Assembly (NCBI RefSeq): GCF_031628175.1
Contig: NZ_JAVLVT010000001.1
Location: forward strand, 868,001 to 932,000
Direction of reading: 5' to 3'
Length of the DNA stretch: 64,000 nt
Origin: Lipingzhangella_A rawalii
Lineage (GTDB): Bacteria; Actinomycetota; Actinomycetes; Streptosporangiales; Streptosporangiaceae
Position 1 is the stretch's first letter. Each line of letters starts with the position of its first letter. The notes beneath the pieces are model-generated. The model saw only the letters and a list, made by a program, of their open reading frames with translations, was not told where the DNA came from and made no database searches. This document shows, one piece after another, positions 43,034 through 52,455 of the stretch. Made by a program: the position numbers and the translations under genes.

Positions 43034-43699
43034 ATGTCCACAGCTCCCGGAACAGGTGACACGAACCGGTCGAACCACACCGGTGCCACAATCCCCCTGC
43101 ACGAGCTGGGCGCGGCCTCGTTCGTGACGATGATTCCCACGCTGGTGGACATCTATCGCTGTGCCATGCAGCCACCGGACTACCAGTTGATCGGGCGCCG
43201 CGAGATCATGGAACGGCACACGACCATCCCGGGATTCCATGCGGTGGCTGCGGCCGGCCCCACCTCCCCAGACGCTGCGCCCAGGATCGTTGGCTTTGCC
43301 TACGGCTTTCCCGGACGTCCCGGACAGTGGTGGTTTGACACGGTCACGGCGGCACTGCGAGACCGTGATGCAGCGGCACGGTCGTCGCTGCGGGAACCGT
43401 TCGAGATCGCGGAATTCCATGTCCACCCCGACTGGCAGGGCCAGGGTGTGGGACGCCGGCTACTGGAACGCCTGACGGCGGTGCGCTCCGAGCGCACCGC
43501 CGTCCTGTCCACCCACTCGGGGGACTCACGTGCCCGAAAGCTCTATCGGGCCTACGGATTCACGGATATCCTGACGGACTTCTACTTTCCAGGAAACCCG
43601 GACCAGCCGTTCACGATCATGACTACCTGGCTGCCCCTACCGGAACTCCAGCCGCACCCAGACGCTGGTACACCTCCCGCGTCGCGGTTGACTGGTTGA
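43034..43699 (+). CDS. GNAT family N-acetyltransferase
   Basis: This 221-residue acetyltransferase has the acetyl-CoA motif A, HPDWQGQGVGRRLLERL, after the EFHV strand, and the later AYGF turn (LYRAYGFTDI). The N-terminal part has the HELGAASFVTMIPTLVDIY segment. The substrate is unknown. The ATG at 43034 is chosen, but the ribosome-binding site is weak. Its last 77 bases overlap the 3' end of the convergent metF gene. Confidence 0.78.
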   Translation: MSTAPGTGDTNRSNHTGATIPLHELGAASFVTMIPTLVDIYRCAMQPPDYQLIGRREIMERHTTIPGFHAVAAAGPTSPDAAPRIVGFAYGFPGRPGQWWFDTVTAALRDRDAAARSSLREPFEIAEFHVHPDWQGQGVGRRLLERLTAVRSERTAVLSTHSGDSRARKLYRAYGFTDILTDFYFPGNPDQPFTIMTTWLPLPELQPHPDAGTPPASRLTG

Positions 43700-44642
43700 A
43701 GGTGATGAAGTGGATCCCCGGCACTCCCTCACTCAGCAGCCGCTCGCACAGCTGCGTCGCGTGATCCAGGCCCAGCGCGCGCACAGCTTCGGGATCGTCC
43801 TTGACCTTCTCGAACTCCTCGGCCAGGTGCGGCGGGAACGGTGCGCCGGAGAGTTTCTCGGACATCTCGATCGTGGAGTACTTCGTCACCGGCATAATCT
43901 CCGGAATGATCGGCATGTCACAGCCCTTTGCCGCCACACGGTCCCGCAGACGCAGATACTGTTCGGCTTCGAAGAACATCTGCGTGATTGCGTAGTCCGC
44001 GCCCGCCTCGTGCTTCCGGACGAGGTAGTGCACGTCGGTCTCCACGTCGGGGGAACGCGGATGCTTATACGGGAAGGCGGCGACGCCAACGCTGAAGTCG
44101 CTGACGCTCTTGATCAGCCGCACCAGGTCCTCAGCGTACTCCAAGCCATCCGGGTGCTTCACCCACTCCCCGAGCGGGTCACCCGGAGGATCCCCCCGAA
44201 GCGCCAGAATGTTGCGCACTCCCACCGCGGCGAATCGGCCCAGGAGGTGGCGTAGTTCGGCCACCGAGTGGTTCACCGCGGTCAGATGCGCGACCGGCAG
44301 CAGGGTCGTGTCCGCGGCGATCCCCTCGGTGATGCCCACGGTCCGGTCCCGCGTTCCGCCCCCGGCACCGTAGGTGACGGACACGAACGAGGGCCGCAGT
44401 GCCTCCAGCTCGCGAATGACCTGCCAGAGCTTGCGCTCACCCTCCGGTGTCTTCGGCGGGAAGAACTCGAAGGAGAAGGTGGGCTTTCCCGCGCTGAGCA
44501 ACTCACGGATGTCCCGTGGCCGCTCGAGCGGCTCGGCCGCACTGTCGGCCGCACTGTCGGCCGCACCGTCGGCAGTGCCGGAAATGTCGTTTTGGTCGTT
44601 GCGGTCAGTTCGTTCGAGAGACCCAAGCATGGTCTCTACCAT
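43623..44642 (-). CDS. metF: 5,10-methylenetetrahydrofolate reductase
   Basis: This 339-residue flavoenzyme makes 5-methyltetrahydrofolate for methionine synthesis. Signatures are FSFEFFPPKTPEGE with the catalytic Glu, VSVTYGAGGGTRDRT, LALRGDPPGDP, DYAITQMFFE and HFITFNQSTATREVY. The N-terminal 40 residues are a low-complexity extension containing a 12-bp tandem repeat (ADSA units). The start is either the ATG at 44642 or the one at 44630. It is divergent from the polyprenyl synthase gene. Confidence 0.93.
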   Translation of the reverse strand: MVETMLGSLERTDRNDQNDISGTADGAADSAADSAAEPLERPRDIRELLSAGKPTFSFEFFPPKTPEGERKLWQVIRELEALRPSFVSVTYGAGGGTRDRTVGITEGIAADTTLLPVAHLTAVNHSVAELRHLLGRFAAVGVRNILALRGDPPGDPLGEWVKHPDGLEYAEDLVRLIKSVSDFSVGVAAFPYKHPRSPDVETDVHYLVRKHEAGADYAITQMFFEAEQYLRLRDRVAAKGCDMPIIPEIMPVTKYSTIEMSEKLSGAPFPPHLAEEFEKVKDDPEAVRALGLDHATQLCERLLSEGVPGIHFITFNQSTATREVYQRLGAAGVPVGAAR

Positions 44643-44725
44643 AGGTCACCGCATTTTCGAGGTCACGAGCACCCCATACCCTCGCTGCGCAACGCCCCGG
44701 TCACCTGGCTGGTGTCCACGGACAG

Positions 44726-44731
44726 TAGGCT
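44726..44731 (+). promoter_or_regulatory. Minus-10 element, probable leaderless start
   Basis: TAGGCT ends 6 bases before the ATG of the polyprenyl synthase gene, so transcription would begin at or next to the start codon. No ribosome-binding site is visible, which agrees with a leaderless mRNA. Confidence 0.55.
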
Positions 44732-44737
44732 GCGAGC

Positions 44738-45808
44738 ATGGCCTCTGTTGACCCTGCTTCCATCGCTGCGGTCCGCCCGTTCGTCGACGCCGAACTCAAA
44801 ACCTTTCTGGACCAGCGTCGTACACACCTCCTCGAGATCGGCCCCGAGCTGGAACCGCTGCTGGACTCCCTGGAACGCATGATCAGTGGCGGCAAGCGGA
44901 TCCGTCCCGCGTTCTGCTACTGGGGATGGCGAGGCGCCGGAGGGCCGGAGGTTCCAGAGATCCACACCGCCGCAGCGGCGCTGGAGCTACTCCAGGCCTG
45001 TGCCCTGCTCCACGACGACGTGATCGACAACAGCGACACCCGGCGTGGACTACCCGCGACACATCGCCAGTTGGCCGACCTGCACCACAGCTCCGGGTGG
45101 GGTGGATCGGCAACGGCGTTCGGTAACGGCGCCGCGATCCTGTTGGGAGACCTGTGCCTTGCGTGGAGCGACGAACTGTACACGAACAGTGGCCTCTGCC
45201 GGGATGCGATAGCTTCCGGGCGTCCCGCCTTCGACGCGATGCGTGCCGAGGTCATGGCGGGCCAGTATCTGGACATGCTCGAACAGGCGCGCCAGACCGA
45301 ACATGTGGATGCCGCACTGCGGGTCATGCATTACAAGGCGGCGAAGTACACGGTGGAGCGTCCACTGCACCTGGGAGCGCAGCTGGCCGGAGCTTCCGAT
45401 GACCTGGTCGCGGCCTACACGGCCTACGGGCGCCCCCTGGGCCTGGCCTTCCAGTTGCGCGACGACATTCTGGGGGCCTTCGGCAACCCGGAGCAGACCG
45501 GAAAGCCTGCGGGCGACGACTTCCGGGAGGGCAAGCGCACCGTCCTTGTCGCCGAGACACTGCGCCTGGCCAACCCCGACCAGGGCACAGAGTTGCGCAA
45601 CCTCCTCGGGGATCCCGACCTGTCCGAGGAGACGGTCTCCTGGCTGCGGGATGTGATCGTCTCCAGCGGGGCCCTGCGGGCCTGTGAAGACCGCATCGCG
45701 AACTACGCCGCGGAGGCACAGGCCGCCCTGGACGGTATCCGCATGCCCGAGGAGGCACGCCGCGGCCTGGAGGAGCTGGTGGCAGCCGCCACCGTCCGCG
45801 ACACCTGA
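44738..45808 (+). CDS. Polyprenyl (geranylgeranyl-type) diphosphate synthase
   Basis: This 356-residue all-helical prenyltransferase condenses isopentenyl diphosphate onto an allylic primer. The first aspartate-rich motif is LLHDDVIDNSDTRRG and the second is FQLRDDILGAFG, the DDxxG-type variant usual in actinobacteria. GGKRIRP and the Lys of HYKAAKYTVERP bind diphosphate. The chain length is not certain; geranylgeranyl diphosphate is the most likely product. No phytoene synthase or terpene cyclase is adjacent. Confidence 0.88.
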   Translation: MASVDPASIAAVRPFVDAELKTFLDQRRTHLLEIGPELEPLLDSLERMISGGKRIRPAFCYWGWRGAGGPEVPEIHTAAAALELLQACALLHDDVIDNSDTRRGLPATHRQLADLHHSSGWGGSATAFGNGAAILLGDLCLAWSDELYTNSGLCRDAIASGRPAFDAMRAEVMAGQYLDMLEQARQTEHVDAALRVMHYKAAKYTVERPLHLGAQLAGASDDLVAAYTAYGRPLGLAFQLRDDILGAFGNPEQTGKPAGDDFREGKRTVLVAETLRLANPDQGTELRNLLGDPDLSEETVSWLRDVIVSSGALRACEDRIANYAAEAQAALDGIRMPEEARRGLEELVAAATVRDT

Positions 45809-45903
45809 CGTCCCTGACCCACGGGCCACAGCTGTATCTCCGAGCGAGTGTGGAGCGCGGGTCGCCCCCGAGACCGAGACATAAGCCCGGACACTGCGGA
45901 AAG

Positions 45904-47178
45904 ATGACCTCCATGGCCTCCGTCGACCCCTCCGTTCCACCACCGGACCGCTCGAGGGAATCCCCTCGCGGCCCGAGCACAGCCACCGAGCGAGCCCTGG
46001 CCCCCGACCTGGCCCGTGGCTTCATGCTGCTACTCATCGCCGTGGCGAACACGCCGTGGTACCTGTGGGGCCGCGACTACACGATGTCGTCGATCCACCC
46101 CCCGGACGGCGCCTGGTGGGACCAGCTCACCCAGATCGTGATCATCACCGCGGTGGACGGGCGTATCTACCCGATGTTCGCCTTCCTCTTCGGCTATGGG
46201 ATGGTGCAGCTGCTGCTGCGCCAGGAGGCCGCGGGTGTTCCGGAACGGGCGGCGCTGGCCCTGCTGCGCCGGCGCAACCTCTGGCTGTTGGTGTTTGGGT
46301 GTGCCCACGCGGCCCTGCTGTTCATGGGAGACATTCTCGGGGCCTATGGCCTGGCCGGACTGGTGCTGGCGGCACTGTTCCTCCGCCGCAGTAACCGCAC
46401 CCTCCTGGTATGGAGCGCCGTCCTGGGGATCGTACTGCTGCTGTTCCTCGCGTTCAGCCTTCTCGGCGCCTACGCCGCCGCAGTACTGGGCGAGCCGGTG
46501 GAGCAGGGCTTCACCCCCTACAAGTTCGCGGAATCCACCATGGCCGAGGACAGCTACCTCCACTCGGTCGTGGAGCGCCTCCTCGTCTGGCCACTGCTCG
46601 TCGTCATGCAGGGATTGCTGGGGCTGGCGGTTCCGATCGCCATCCTCCTCGGATTCTGGGCGGCCCGACATCGGGTCCTGGAACAGCCGGAGCAGAACCT
46701 GCGCCTGTTGGGGTGGACCGCATTCGTGGGCATTGCCGTGGGCTGGCTCGGGGGAGCCCCACACGCAGTGACGCACACCGGCCTGGTGCCGTTCCCCGAG
46801 GACGCCATGTTCGTCTTTTCCACCCTCATGCTGCCCACGGGACTCGCTGGCGGCGTCGGCTACGTGGCCCTGTTTGGCCTGATCGGCTACTGGCTACGGA
46901 ACCGGCCCTCCGGCCCGGTGACAACCGCGGTCTCGGCTGTGGGCAAACGGTCCCTGTCGTGCTACCTCGCACAGTCGGTGGTGTGTGCACCGCTCCTGGC
47001 CGCCTGGGGGCTGGGTCTGGGGGCGCACCTGCACAGCAGCAGTATGGCGCTGTTCGCGGTCGCCGTCTGGCTGGTGATACTCCTCGCAGCCTGGGGGCTG
47101 GAGCGCGCAGGCCGACGCGGGCCAGCCGAAGTCCTGCTACGTCGGCTCACCTACCGCACGGCACCCGATTCCCGCTGA
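45904..47178 (+). CDS. DUF418 domain membrane protein
   Basis: This 424-residue protein has about nine or ten hydrophobic helices. The N-terminal RALAPDLARGFMLLLIAVANTPWY is typical of the DUF418/YeiB family, and the C-terminal GKRSLSCYLAQSVVCAPLL is its second hallmark. Function is unknown in the family, though the fold resembles membrane acyltransferases. The start is ATG 45904, or 45913 with GGAAAGA 8 bases upstream. It stands alone after the polyprenyl synthase. Confidence 0.85.
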   Translation: MTSMASVDPSVPPPDRSRESPRGPSTATERALAPDLARGFMLLLIAVANTPWYLWGRDYTMSSIHPPDGAWWDQLTQIVIITAVDGRIYPMFAFLFGYGMVQLLLRQEAAGVPERAALALLRRRNLWLLVFGCAHAALLFMGDILGAYGLAGLVLAALFLRRSNRTLLVWSAVLGIVLLLFLAFSLLGAYAAAVLGEPVEQGFTPYKFAESTMAEDSYLHSVVERLLVWPLLVVMQGLLGLAVPIAILLGFWAARHRVLEQPEQNLRLLGWTAFVGIAVGWLGGAPHAVTHTGLVPFPEDAMFVFSTLMLPTGLAGGVGYVALFGLIGYWLRNRPSGPVTTAVSAVGKRSLSCYLAQSVVCAPLLAAWGLGLGAHLHSSSMALFAVAVWLVILLAAWGLERAGRRGPAEVLLRRLTYRTAPDSR

Positions 47179-47306
47179 TCCCACCGATGGCCGAACGGAC
47201 GATTTCCGGGCCGGAACGGCGCAGCCGCGGGGATGGGAACACACCTCCATCCCCGTCCGCGTGCCATGCATGCGAACAGCGCCAGCGTCGCGCAGGATAG
47301 GGAGAC

Positions 47307-48185
47307 ATGGGTGACGAGACGACGCGCACGATCGGGGTGACCGGCGCCACTGGCGCCATTGGCGGACGTGTGGCCGCCCAGCTGGCTCGCGCAGGGTTCG
47401 GGCAACGGCTGATCGTCCGGGATCTGAACCGCGCTCCGGAGTTGCCGGGATCAACGGCAGCCATGGCCACCTACGGCGAAACCACCGCGTTCGAGCGCGC
47501 GGCCCGTGGCGTGGACACGCTGTTTCTCGTTTCGGCGACCGAGAGCGAACACCGGGTCGAGGACCATCTGAGCGCCGTCGACGCGGCGCTGGCCGCCGGT
47601 GTGGACCGGATCGTCTACCTCTCGTTCCTCAACGCCGGCCCCGCTGCCACCTTTACCTTTGCCCGGGACCACTTCTACACCGAGGCACATATTCGGGCGA
47701 GCGGGGTGCGGCACACCTTCCTTCGGCCCAGCCTCTACCTCGACCTGGTGCCGCATTTCGCCGACAGTGACGGTGTGATCCGAGGGCCGGCTGGTCAGGG
47801 GCGCGTTGCCTGGGTTTCCCGGGACGACGTCGCGAACGTGGCCGTGGCGGTCCTGACCGGCGGCGTCGAACACGACGAACGTAGCTACGCCATCACGGGC
47901 CCCGAGGCGGTCACCCTCTCCGAGACGGTGTCCCGGCTGTCCTCGCTGTCCGGGAGCGTGGTCAGCTATGTTCCCGAGACCTGGAGCGAAGCCCTGAGCT
48001 GGCGACTGGCCTCGGGCGTCCCACAGTGGCAGGCCGAGGGCTGGGCGAGCTCCTATGCCGCGATCGCGGCCGGTGAGCTGGACACGGTGAGTACAACCGT
48101 GCCGGATCTCACCGGATATCCGGCACAGTCGATCGAAGGCTTCATGCGCCGTCACCCCAGCGCACTCGCCGACATCCATCGCTGA
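47307..48185 (+). CDS. NmrA/QorB-like NAD(P)-binding reductase
   Basis: This 292-residue atypical short-chain dehydrogenase has the Rossmann start IGVTGATGAIGGRVAAQLA, DTLFLVSATESE, and RIVYLSFLNAGP followed by HIRASGVRHTFLRPSLYLD. The Tyr-x-x-x-Lys pair is absent, as in NmrA/QorB-type proteins, which act as quinone reductases or redox sensors. The function is not assignable further. It is convergent with yvcK, filling the place where whiA often lies. Confidence 0.82.
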   Translation: MGDETTRTIGVTGATGAIGGRVAAQLARAGFGQRLIVRDLNRAPELPGSTAAMATYGETTAFERAARGVDTLFLVSATESEHRVEDHLSAVDAALAAGVDRIVYLSFLNAGPAATFTFARDHFYTEAHIRASGVRHTFLRPSLYLDLVPHFADSDGVIRGPAGQGRVAWVSRDDVANVAVAVLTGGVEHDERSYAITGPEAVTLSETVSRLSSLSGSVVSYVPETWSEALSWRLASGVPQWQAEGWASSYAAIAAGELDTVSTTVPDLTGYPAQSIEGFMRRHPSALADIHR

Positions 48186-48263
48186 GAGGCCGTTTCCCGC
48201 ACCGCCCCGTGGGGCGTGGTCAACCGTTGTGCAGATGCGTCCGACTCGTTCGGGCACGCCGGG

Positions 48264-49280
48264 TCAGTGGGCTCGGAAGATGTGCTCGAACGCTTGGGCA
48301 AAGCGGTCGTGATCGTGGACGGGGCTCGCGGACTCGGCTGCCAGCTCGGCGAGTTCGAGTCGCCCCCCCATCTGGCGAGCGGCCCGCTCCAGCTGGTGCC
48401 GTTCCCGTTCTCCCTCCAGGATCATCGGATCAGCCAGGACGGAATCGACACGCAGATCGGGAGCGTGGGCCGCGAGCACATCGAGGTAGGTGTGTGCGGC
48501 GAAGCCGTCGGTCTCCCCCGACTGGGGTGAGAGGTTGAGCGCAACCAGCCGCCGAGCCCGGGTACCCAGGATGGCGTCGGCGAGTTCCGGGACCTGTAGA
48601 TGCGGCAGAACACTGGTGAACCAGGACCCGGGACCCAGGACGACCCAGTCCGCTTCTCGCACTGCCTTGACCGCCTGCGGACAGGCCGGCGGTGCGGGCG
48701 GCACCAGGGAGATCGACCGAACCCGGCCGCGGGTACTGGCACAGGCCACCTGCCCGCGTAGTGTGCTCACCTCATCCGGGACATCCGGATCCACACCGGC
48801 TACCTCAGCCTCGATATCCAGGGGAATCGCGGACATGGGCAATACGCGCCCGTGTGCGCCCAACAACTGGCCCACCCAGTCCAGGCCCGCGACCGCATCC
48901 CCCAGCAGCTCCCACAGCGCAACGATGAGTAGATTCCCCACCGCGTGCCCGTGGAGCTCCCCCTCGGAGCGGAACCGATGCTGGACGACCTCACTCCAGG
49001 TGTGTCCCCACTCGTCGTCACCACACAGTGCGGCCAGAGCCATCCGCAGGTCCCCCGGCGGCAGCACACCAAGCTCGCGCCGCAGTCGACCGCTGGACCC
49101 CCCGTCGTCAGCGACCGTGACGACGCCCGTCACGTCAGTGGTCACGCGGCGTAGCGCGGACAGTGATGCGAACAGGCCGTGTCCGCCGCCCAGGGCCACC
49201 ACGCGGGGTGGGCACGGTCCGGCGCCTGAATCCGCCGTGAAGGACAGGGAGTCCTGCTCCCAGGGGTCATCGCGTGGCAT
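48264..49280 (-). CDS. yvcK: YvcK/CofD-like UDP-sugar-binding protein
   Basis: This 338-residue protein belongs to the YvcK (gluconeogenesis factor) group. It has VALGGGHGLFASLSALR for nucleotide binding, TVADDGGSSGRLRRELGVLPPGDLR and WVVLGPGSWFTSVLPHL. Family members bind UDP-N-acetylglucosamine and influence central carbon flux and cell-wall synthesis. It is 33 bases after rapZ. The usual third gene, whiA, is not found downstream. Confidence 0.92.
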   Translation of the reverse strand: MPRDDPWEQDSLSFTADSGAGPCPPRVVALGGGHGLFASLSALRRVTTDVTGVVTVADDGGSSGRLRRELGVLPPGDLRMALAALCGDDEWGHTWSEVVQHRFRSEGELHGHAVGNLLIVALWELLGDAVAGLDWVGQLLGAHGRVLPMSAIPLDIEAEVAGVDPDVPDEVSTLRGQVACASTRGRVRSISLVPPAPPACPQAVKAVREADWVVLGPGSWFTSVLPHLQVPELADAILGTRARRLVALNLSPQSGETDGFAAHTYLDVLAAHAPDLRVDSVLADPMILEGERERHQLERAARQMGGRLELAELAAESASPVHDHDRFAQAFEHIFRAH

Positions 49281-49313
49281 TCCGTGTGGGCACCCCCGTC
49301 CGGTGCGGCTCGG

Positions 49314-50216
49314 TCATTCTCGGCCAAGGTCCCGATGGTCAACCTGGACCTCAACCCCCTCATCCGCCAAGCGGGAGCCCAGCTGTTCGGCGAGGGCGAC
49401 ACTGCGATGCTTCCCGCCGGTACACCCCACCGCCAGGGTGAGGTAGTGCTTGCCCTCGCGTAGGTATCCGGGCACGAGCAGACGAAGCACTTCAGTGTAG
49501 GCGTCCAGCAGTTCCTTCGCGCCCCGCTGCGCCAGAACATACTCCCGGACCGCGGCGTCCTGCCCCGTGAGTGGCCTCAGGTCGGGGATCCAATGGGGGT
49601 TGGGCAGGAACCGACAGTCGATCACGAGATCCGCGTCCACCGGAAGTCCGTACTTGTAGCCGAACGAGACGACGTTGCCGCGCAGCTGTTCCTCACTGTC
49701 ACCCTGGAAGTGCGAAATGACCTTGGCTTTGAGCTGGTGCACGTTCAGGTCAGAGGTGTCGACCACCAAGTCCGCGTCCCCGCGGATAGTACGGAGGACC
49801 TCCCGCTCCTCATTGATGCCGTCGGTGATGCGCCCCTCCCCCTGCAACGGGTGCCTGCGCCGCACCGCTTCAAAGCGACGGACCAGGGCATCGTCATCGG
49901 CTTCCAGGAACATCACCCGGGCGGCGATCCCTCGGTGGCGCAGCTCCTCCAACATGGTCAACAGATCCTGGGTGAAGGCCATGCTGCGGACATCCACCAC
50001 AGCCGCGACTCTCGGCACGGCACCGTGGGTGCGCCCGGCGAGGTCAATCATCGTGGGTAGGAGCCCGGGCGGAAGGTTGTCCACGACAAACCAGTCGAGG
50101 TCTTCCAGGGCCCGTGCCGCTGTACTGCGTCCAGCGCCCGACATTCCGGTGACGATCACGATCTCGGTCGGTAACGTCCCGGGCAGGCCACCAGAAACGG
50201 GACTATCCCCCATCAT
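49314..50216 (-). CDS. rapZ: RNase adapter / nucleotide-binding protein RapZ
   Basis: This 300-residue protein has an N-terminal kinase-like domain with Walker A VTGMSGAGRSTAARALED and FVVDNLPPGLLP. The C-terminal domain has SFGYKYGLPVDADLVIDCRFLPNP and the highly conserved VGCTGGKHRSVALAE. In enterobacteria it tunes glucosamine-6-phosphate synthase; in actinobacteria the role is unproven. The start at 50216 overlaps the end of uvrC by 14 bases; a second ATG directly follows. Confidence 0.92.
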   Translation of the reverse strand: MMGDSPVSGGLPGTLPTEIVIVTGMSGAGRSTAARALEDLDWFVVDNLPPGLLPTMIDLAGRTHGAVPRVAAVVDVRSMAFTQDLLTMLEELRHRGIAARVMFLEADDDALVRRFEAVRRRHPLQGEGRITDGINEEREVLRTIRGDADLVVDTSDLNVHQLKAKVISHFQGDSEEQLRGNVVSFGYKYGLPVDADLVIDCRFLPNPHWIPDLRPLTGQDAAVREYVLAQRGAKELLDAYTEVLRLLVPGYLREGKHYLTLAVGCTGGKHRSVALAEQLGSRLADEGVEVQVDHRDLGRE

Positions 50217-52338
50217 CCCTACTTTCGTTGTCTGCTCGCGTTCGGCGTGTCCGCGTCTGGTCATCCGAGCCACCGGACTCGGTAAGGGCCTCGTGCACCG
50301 CCTGCGCGGTTGCGGGGCCGATCCCGGACACCTCACTGATCTCGGCGACGGTCGCCTCACGCAGTCGCCGCAACGAACCGAACCTCCGGAGCAGGGCCTT
50401 GCGCCGCCCCGGTCCGACTCCCGGAACCTGGTCCAGGGCGCTGGTCGTCACGGTCGCGGACCGCGCGCGCCGGTGGTAGGCGATCGCGAAACGGTGCGCC
50501 TCATCCCGAACGCGCTGTAGTAGGTACAGCCCCTCACTGGATCGGGGAAGGATCACCGGGTCTGGGTCGTCGGGCAGCCACACCTCTTCCAAGCGCTTCG
50601 CCAGGCCACACACGGCCACATCATCGATCCCCAGCTCAACGAGAGCTCGATGTGCGGCCTGGACCTGCGGCCGTCCTCCGTCCACAACTACCAGGTTAGG
50701 TGGATAGGCGAAACGCTGCGGCTGCGGCGCCGACCGCGCTGTGGACGTCGGGGCACCCGCGTCGGTTTCGGATCCAGCGGTCCCCGCTCCACCCTCGGTG
50801 TCGCCCGGCGTGTCCGATGTCGGTTTCGATGTGTCGGCGATACCAGCCGCCTCCGCTGCCTCGGTCATCCCGGCCAGCGCTCCGCTGCGCTGGCTCTCGT
50901 CCAGATAACGCGCGAACCGGCGGTGGACCACCTCGTGGATGGCTGCCACGTCATTGGGACCGGAGGCATCGTGGTTCGTTCCCCGGATCCGGAACCTTCG
51001 GTACTCGGACTTGCGGGCCAGCCCGTCCTCGAACACGACCATGGAGGCCACGGTGGCGTCCTGTTGCAGATTGGACACGTCGAAACACTCGATGCGCAGC
51101 GGGGCTTGGTCGAGCCCCAGAGCGTCGGCGATCTCGGCGAGGGCGGTGCTGCGTGTAGTCAGGTCACTCGCGCGCCGCGACTTGTGCCGGGCCAGGGTCT
51201 GCTCGGCATTGCTACGCACCGTATCGAGGAGGGACCGCTTATCGCCCCTGCGGGGCACCCGGAGCTCCACTCGGGACCCACGAAGCTCGCCGAGCCAGGC
51301 GGCAACGGCCTCGGCATCCGCGGGCAGCGCGGATACCAGGACCTCCCGCGGGACCGCCGGGCCCTCGTCCGCGGTGGTGTCCCCGGACCCGGTCGATGCC
51401 GTCCCCGGTACGCCGCCGTAGAGCTGGGTGAGAAACTGCTCGACCAGCCCCGCGGTGTCGGTGTCGTCCACCCGGTCCACCACCCAGCCGCGTTGCCCGC
51501 GGATTCGCCCCCCACGTACGTAGAACACGTGGGCTGCGGCTTCCAGGGGCTCCTCGGCCAACGCGACGATGTCGCAGTCGACGTTCCCACCGAGCACCAC
51601 GGACTGCTTCTCCATGACGGTGCGCAACGCCTGGGCGTCGTCACGGAGCCGGGCCGCCCGCTCGTAGTCCTGCTCCTGTGCCGCGGCACGCATCTGCGAC
51701 TCCAACTGACGTAGGAACCGGCTGGTGTCCCCGGCCATGAAGGCGCAAAAGTCCTCGGCAAGACGGCGGTGCTCCTGGGCGTCGACCCTGCCCACGCACG
51801 GTGCGGAACACTTCTCGATGTAGCCGAGCAGGCAGGGACGTCCCGTGGCGCGTGCCCGCCGGAACACCCCCGCCGAGCAGGTCCGGACCGGAAATACCCG
51901 CAGCACCAGGTCCACGGTCTCCCGGATGGCCCATGCGTGCGAGTACGGACCGAAGTAGCGAACGCCGCTCTTGCGGCTGCCGCGCATCACCTGGATCCGG
52001 GGAAACTCCTCGTTCAGGCTCACCGCGAGATAGGGGTAGCTCTTGTCGTCGCGATAGCGAATGTTGAATCGAGGGTTGTACTCCTTGATCCAGGAGTACT
52101 CCAGCTGCAAGGCCTCGACCTCGGTAGTCACGACGGTCCAGTCCACGTCGGCGGCGGTTTGGACCATCGTCTGGGTGCGGGGATGTAGTGCAGCAAAATC
52201 CTGGAAGTAGGAGGAAAGCCGCGACCGCAGACTTTTCGCCTTACCAACGTAGATCACGCGGCCGGTGTCGTCCCGGAACCGATACACGCCAGGAGAGTCC
52301 GGGATCGAGGCGGGCTCCGGACGGAAGTTCGTCGCCAT
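50203..52338 (-). CDS. uvrC: Excinuclease ABC subunit C
   Basis: This 711-residue nuclease makes both incisions in nucleotide excision repair. It has a GIY-YIG domain (about 8-90, SPGVYRFRDDTGRVIYVGKAKSL), a Cys-rich stretch (CSAPCVG), a UVR coiled segment (DYERAARLRDDAQAL), the RNase H-like endonuclease domain (RIECFDVSN; VVVDGGRPQVQAA) and a C-terminal helix-hairpin-helix pair (QVPGVGPGRRKALL; VSGIGPATAQ). A low-complexity Thr/Ser/Gly/Asp insertion of about 45 residues interrupts the endonuclease domain. It leads uvrC-rapZ-yvcK. Confidence 0.96.
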   Translation of the reverse strand: MATNFRPEPASIPDSPGVYRFRDDTGRVIYVGKAKSLRSRLSSYFQDFAALHPRTQTMVQTAADVDWTVVTTEVEALQLEYSWIKEYNPRFNIRYRDDKSYPYLAVSLNEEFPRIQVMRGSRKSGVRYFGPYSHAWAIRETVDLVLRVFPVRTCSAGVFRRARATGRPCLLGYIEKCSAPCVGRVDAQEHRRLAEDFCAFMAGDTSRFLRQLESQMRAAAQEQDYERAARLRDDAQALRTVMEKQSVVLGGNVDCDIVALAEEPLEAAAHVFYVRGGRIRGQRGWVVDRVDDTDTAGLVEQFLTQLYGGVPGTASTGSGDTTADEGPAVPREVLVSALPADAEAVAAWLGELRGSRVELRVPRRGDKRSLLDTVRSNAEQTLARHKSRRASDLTTRSTALAEIADALGLDQAPLRIECFDVSNLQQDATVASMVVFEDGLARKSEYRRFRIRGTNHDASGPNDVAAIHEVVHRRFARYLDESQRSGALAGMTEAAEAAGIADTSKPTSDTPGDTEGGAGTAGSETDAGAPTSTARSAPQPQRFAYPPNLVVVDGGRPQVQAAHRALVELGIDDVAVCGLAKRLEEVWLPDDPDPVILPRSSEGLYLLQRVRDEAHRFAIAYHRRARSATVTTSALDQVPGVGPGRRKALLRRFGSLRRLREATVAEISEVSGIGPATAQAVHEALTESGGSDDQTRTRRTRADNESRDDGG

Positions 52339-52386
52339 ACCCCCATTCTGGCGTCCGACCGTGACGACCCGCACCCACGAAGCGGC

Positions 52387-52414
52387 CTGACAGCAACGCT
52401 GAGTCCCCTAGGTT
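52387..52414 (+). promoter_or_regulatory. Promoter of the MscS channel gene
   Basis: CTGACA (52387-52392), 16 bases and TAGGTT (52409-52414) give a reasonable promoter, placing the start near 52420. This excludes the TTG at 52414 as a start codon and supports the GTG at 52456. Confidence 0.6.
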
Positions 52415-52455
52415 TGTACACAGTCACGATTCCATCTCAGAGGGGGTCGACCTCC

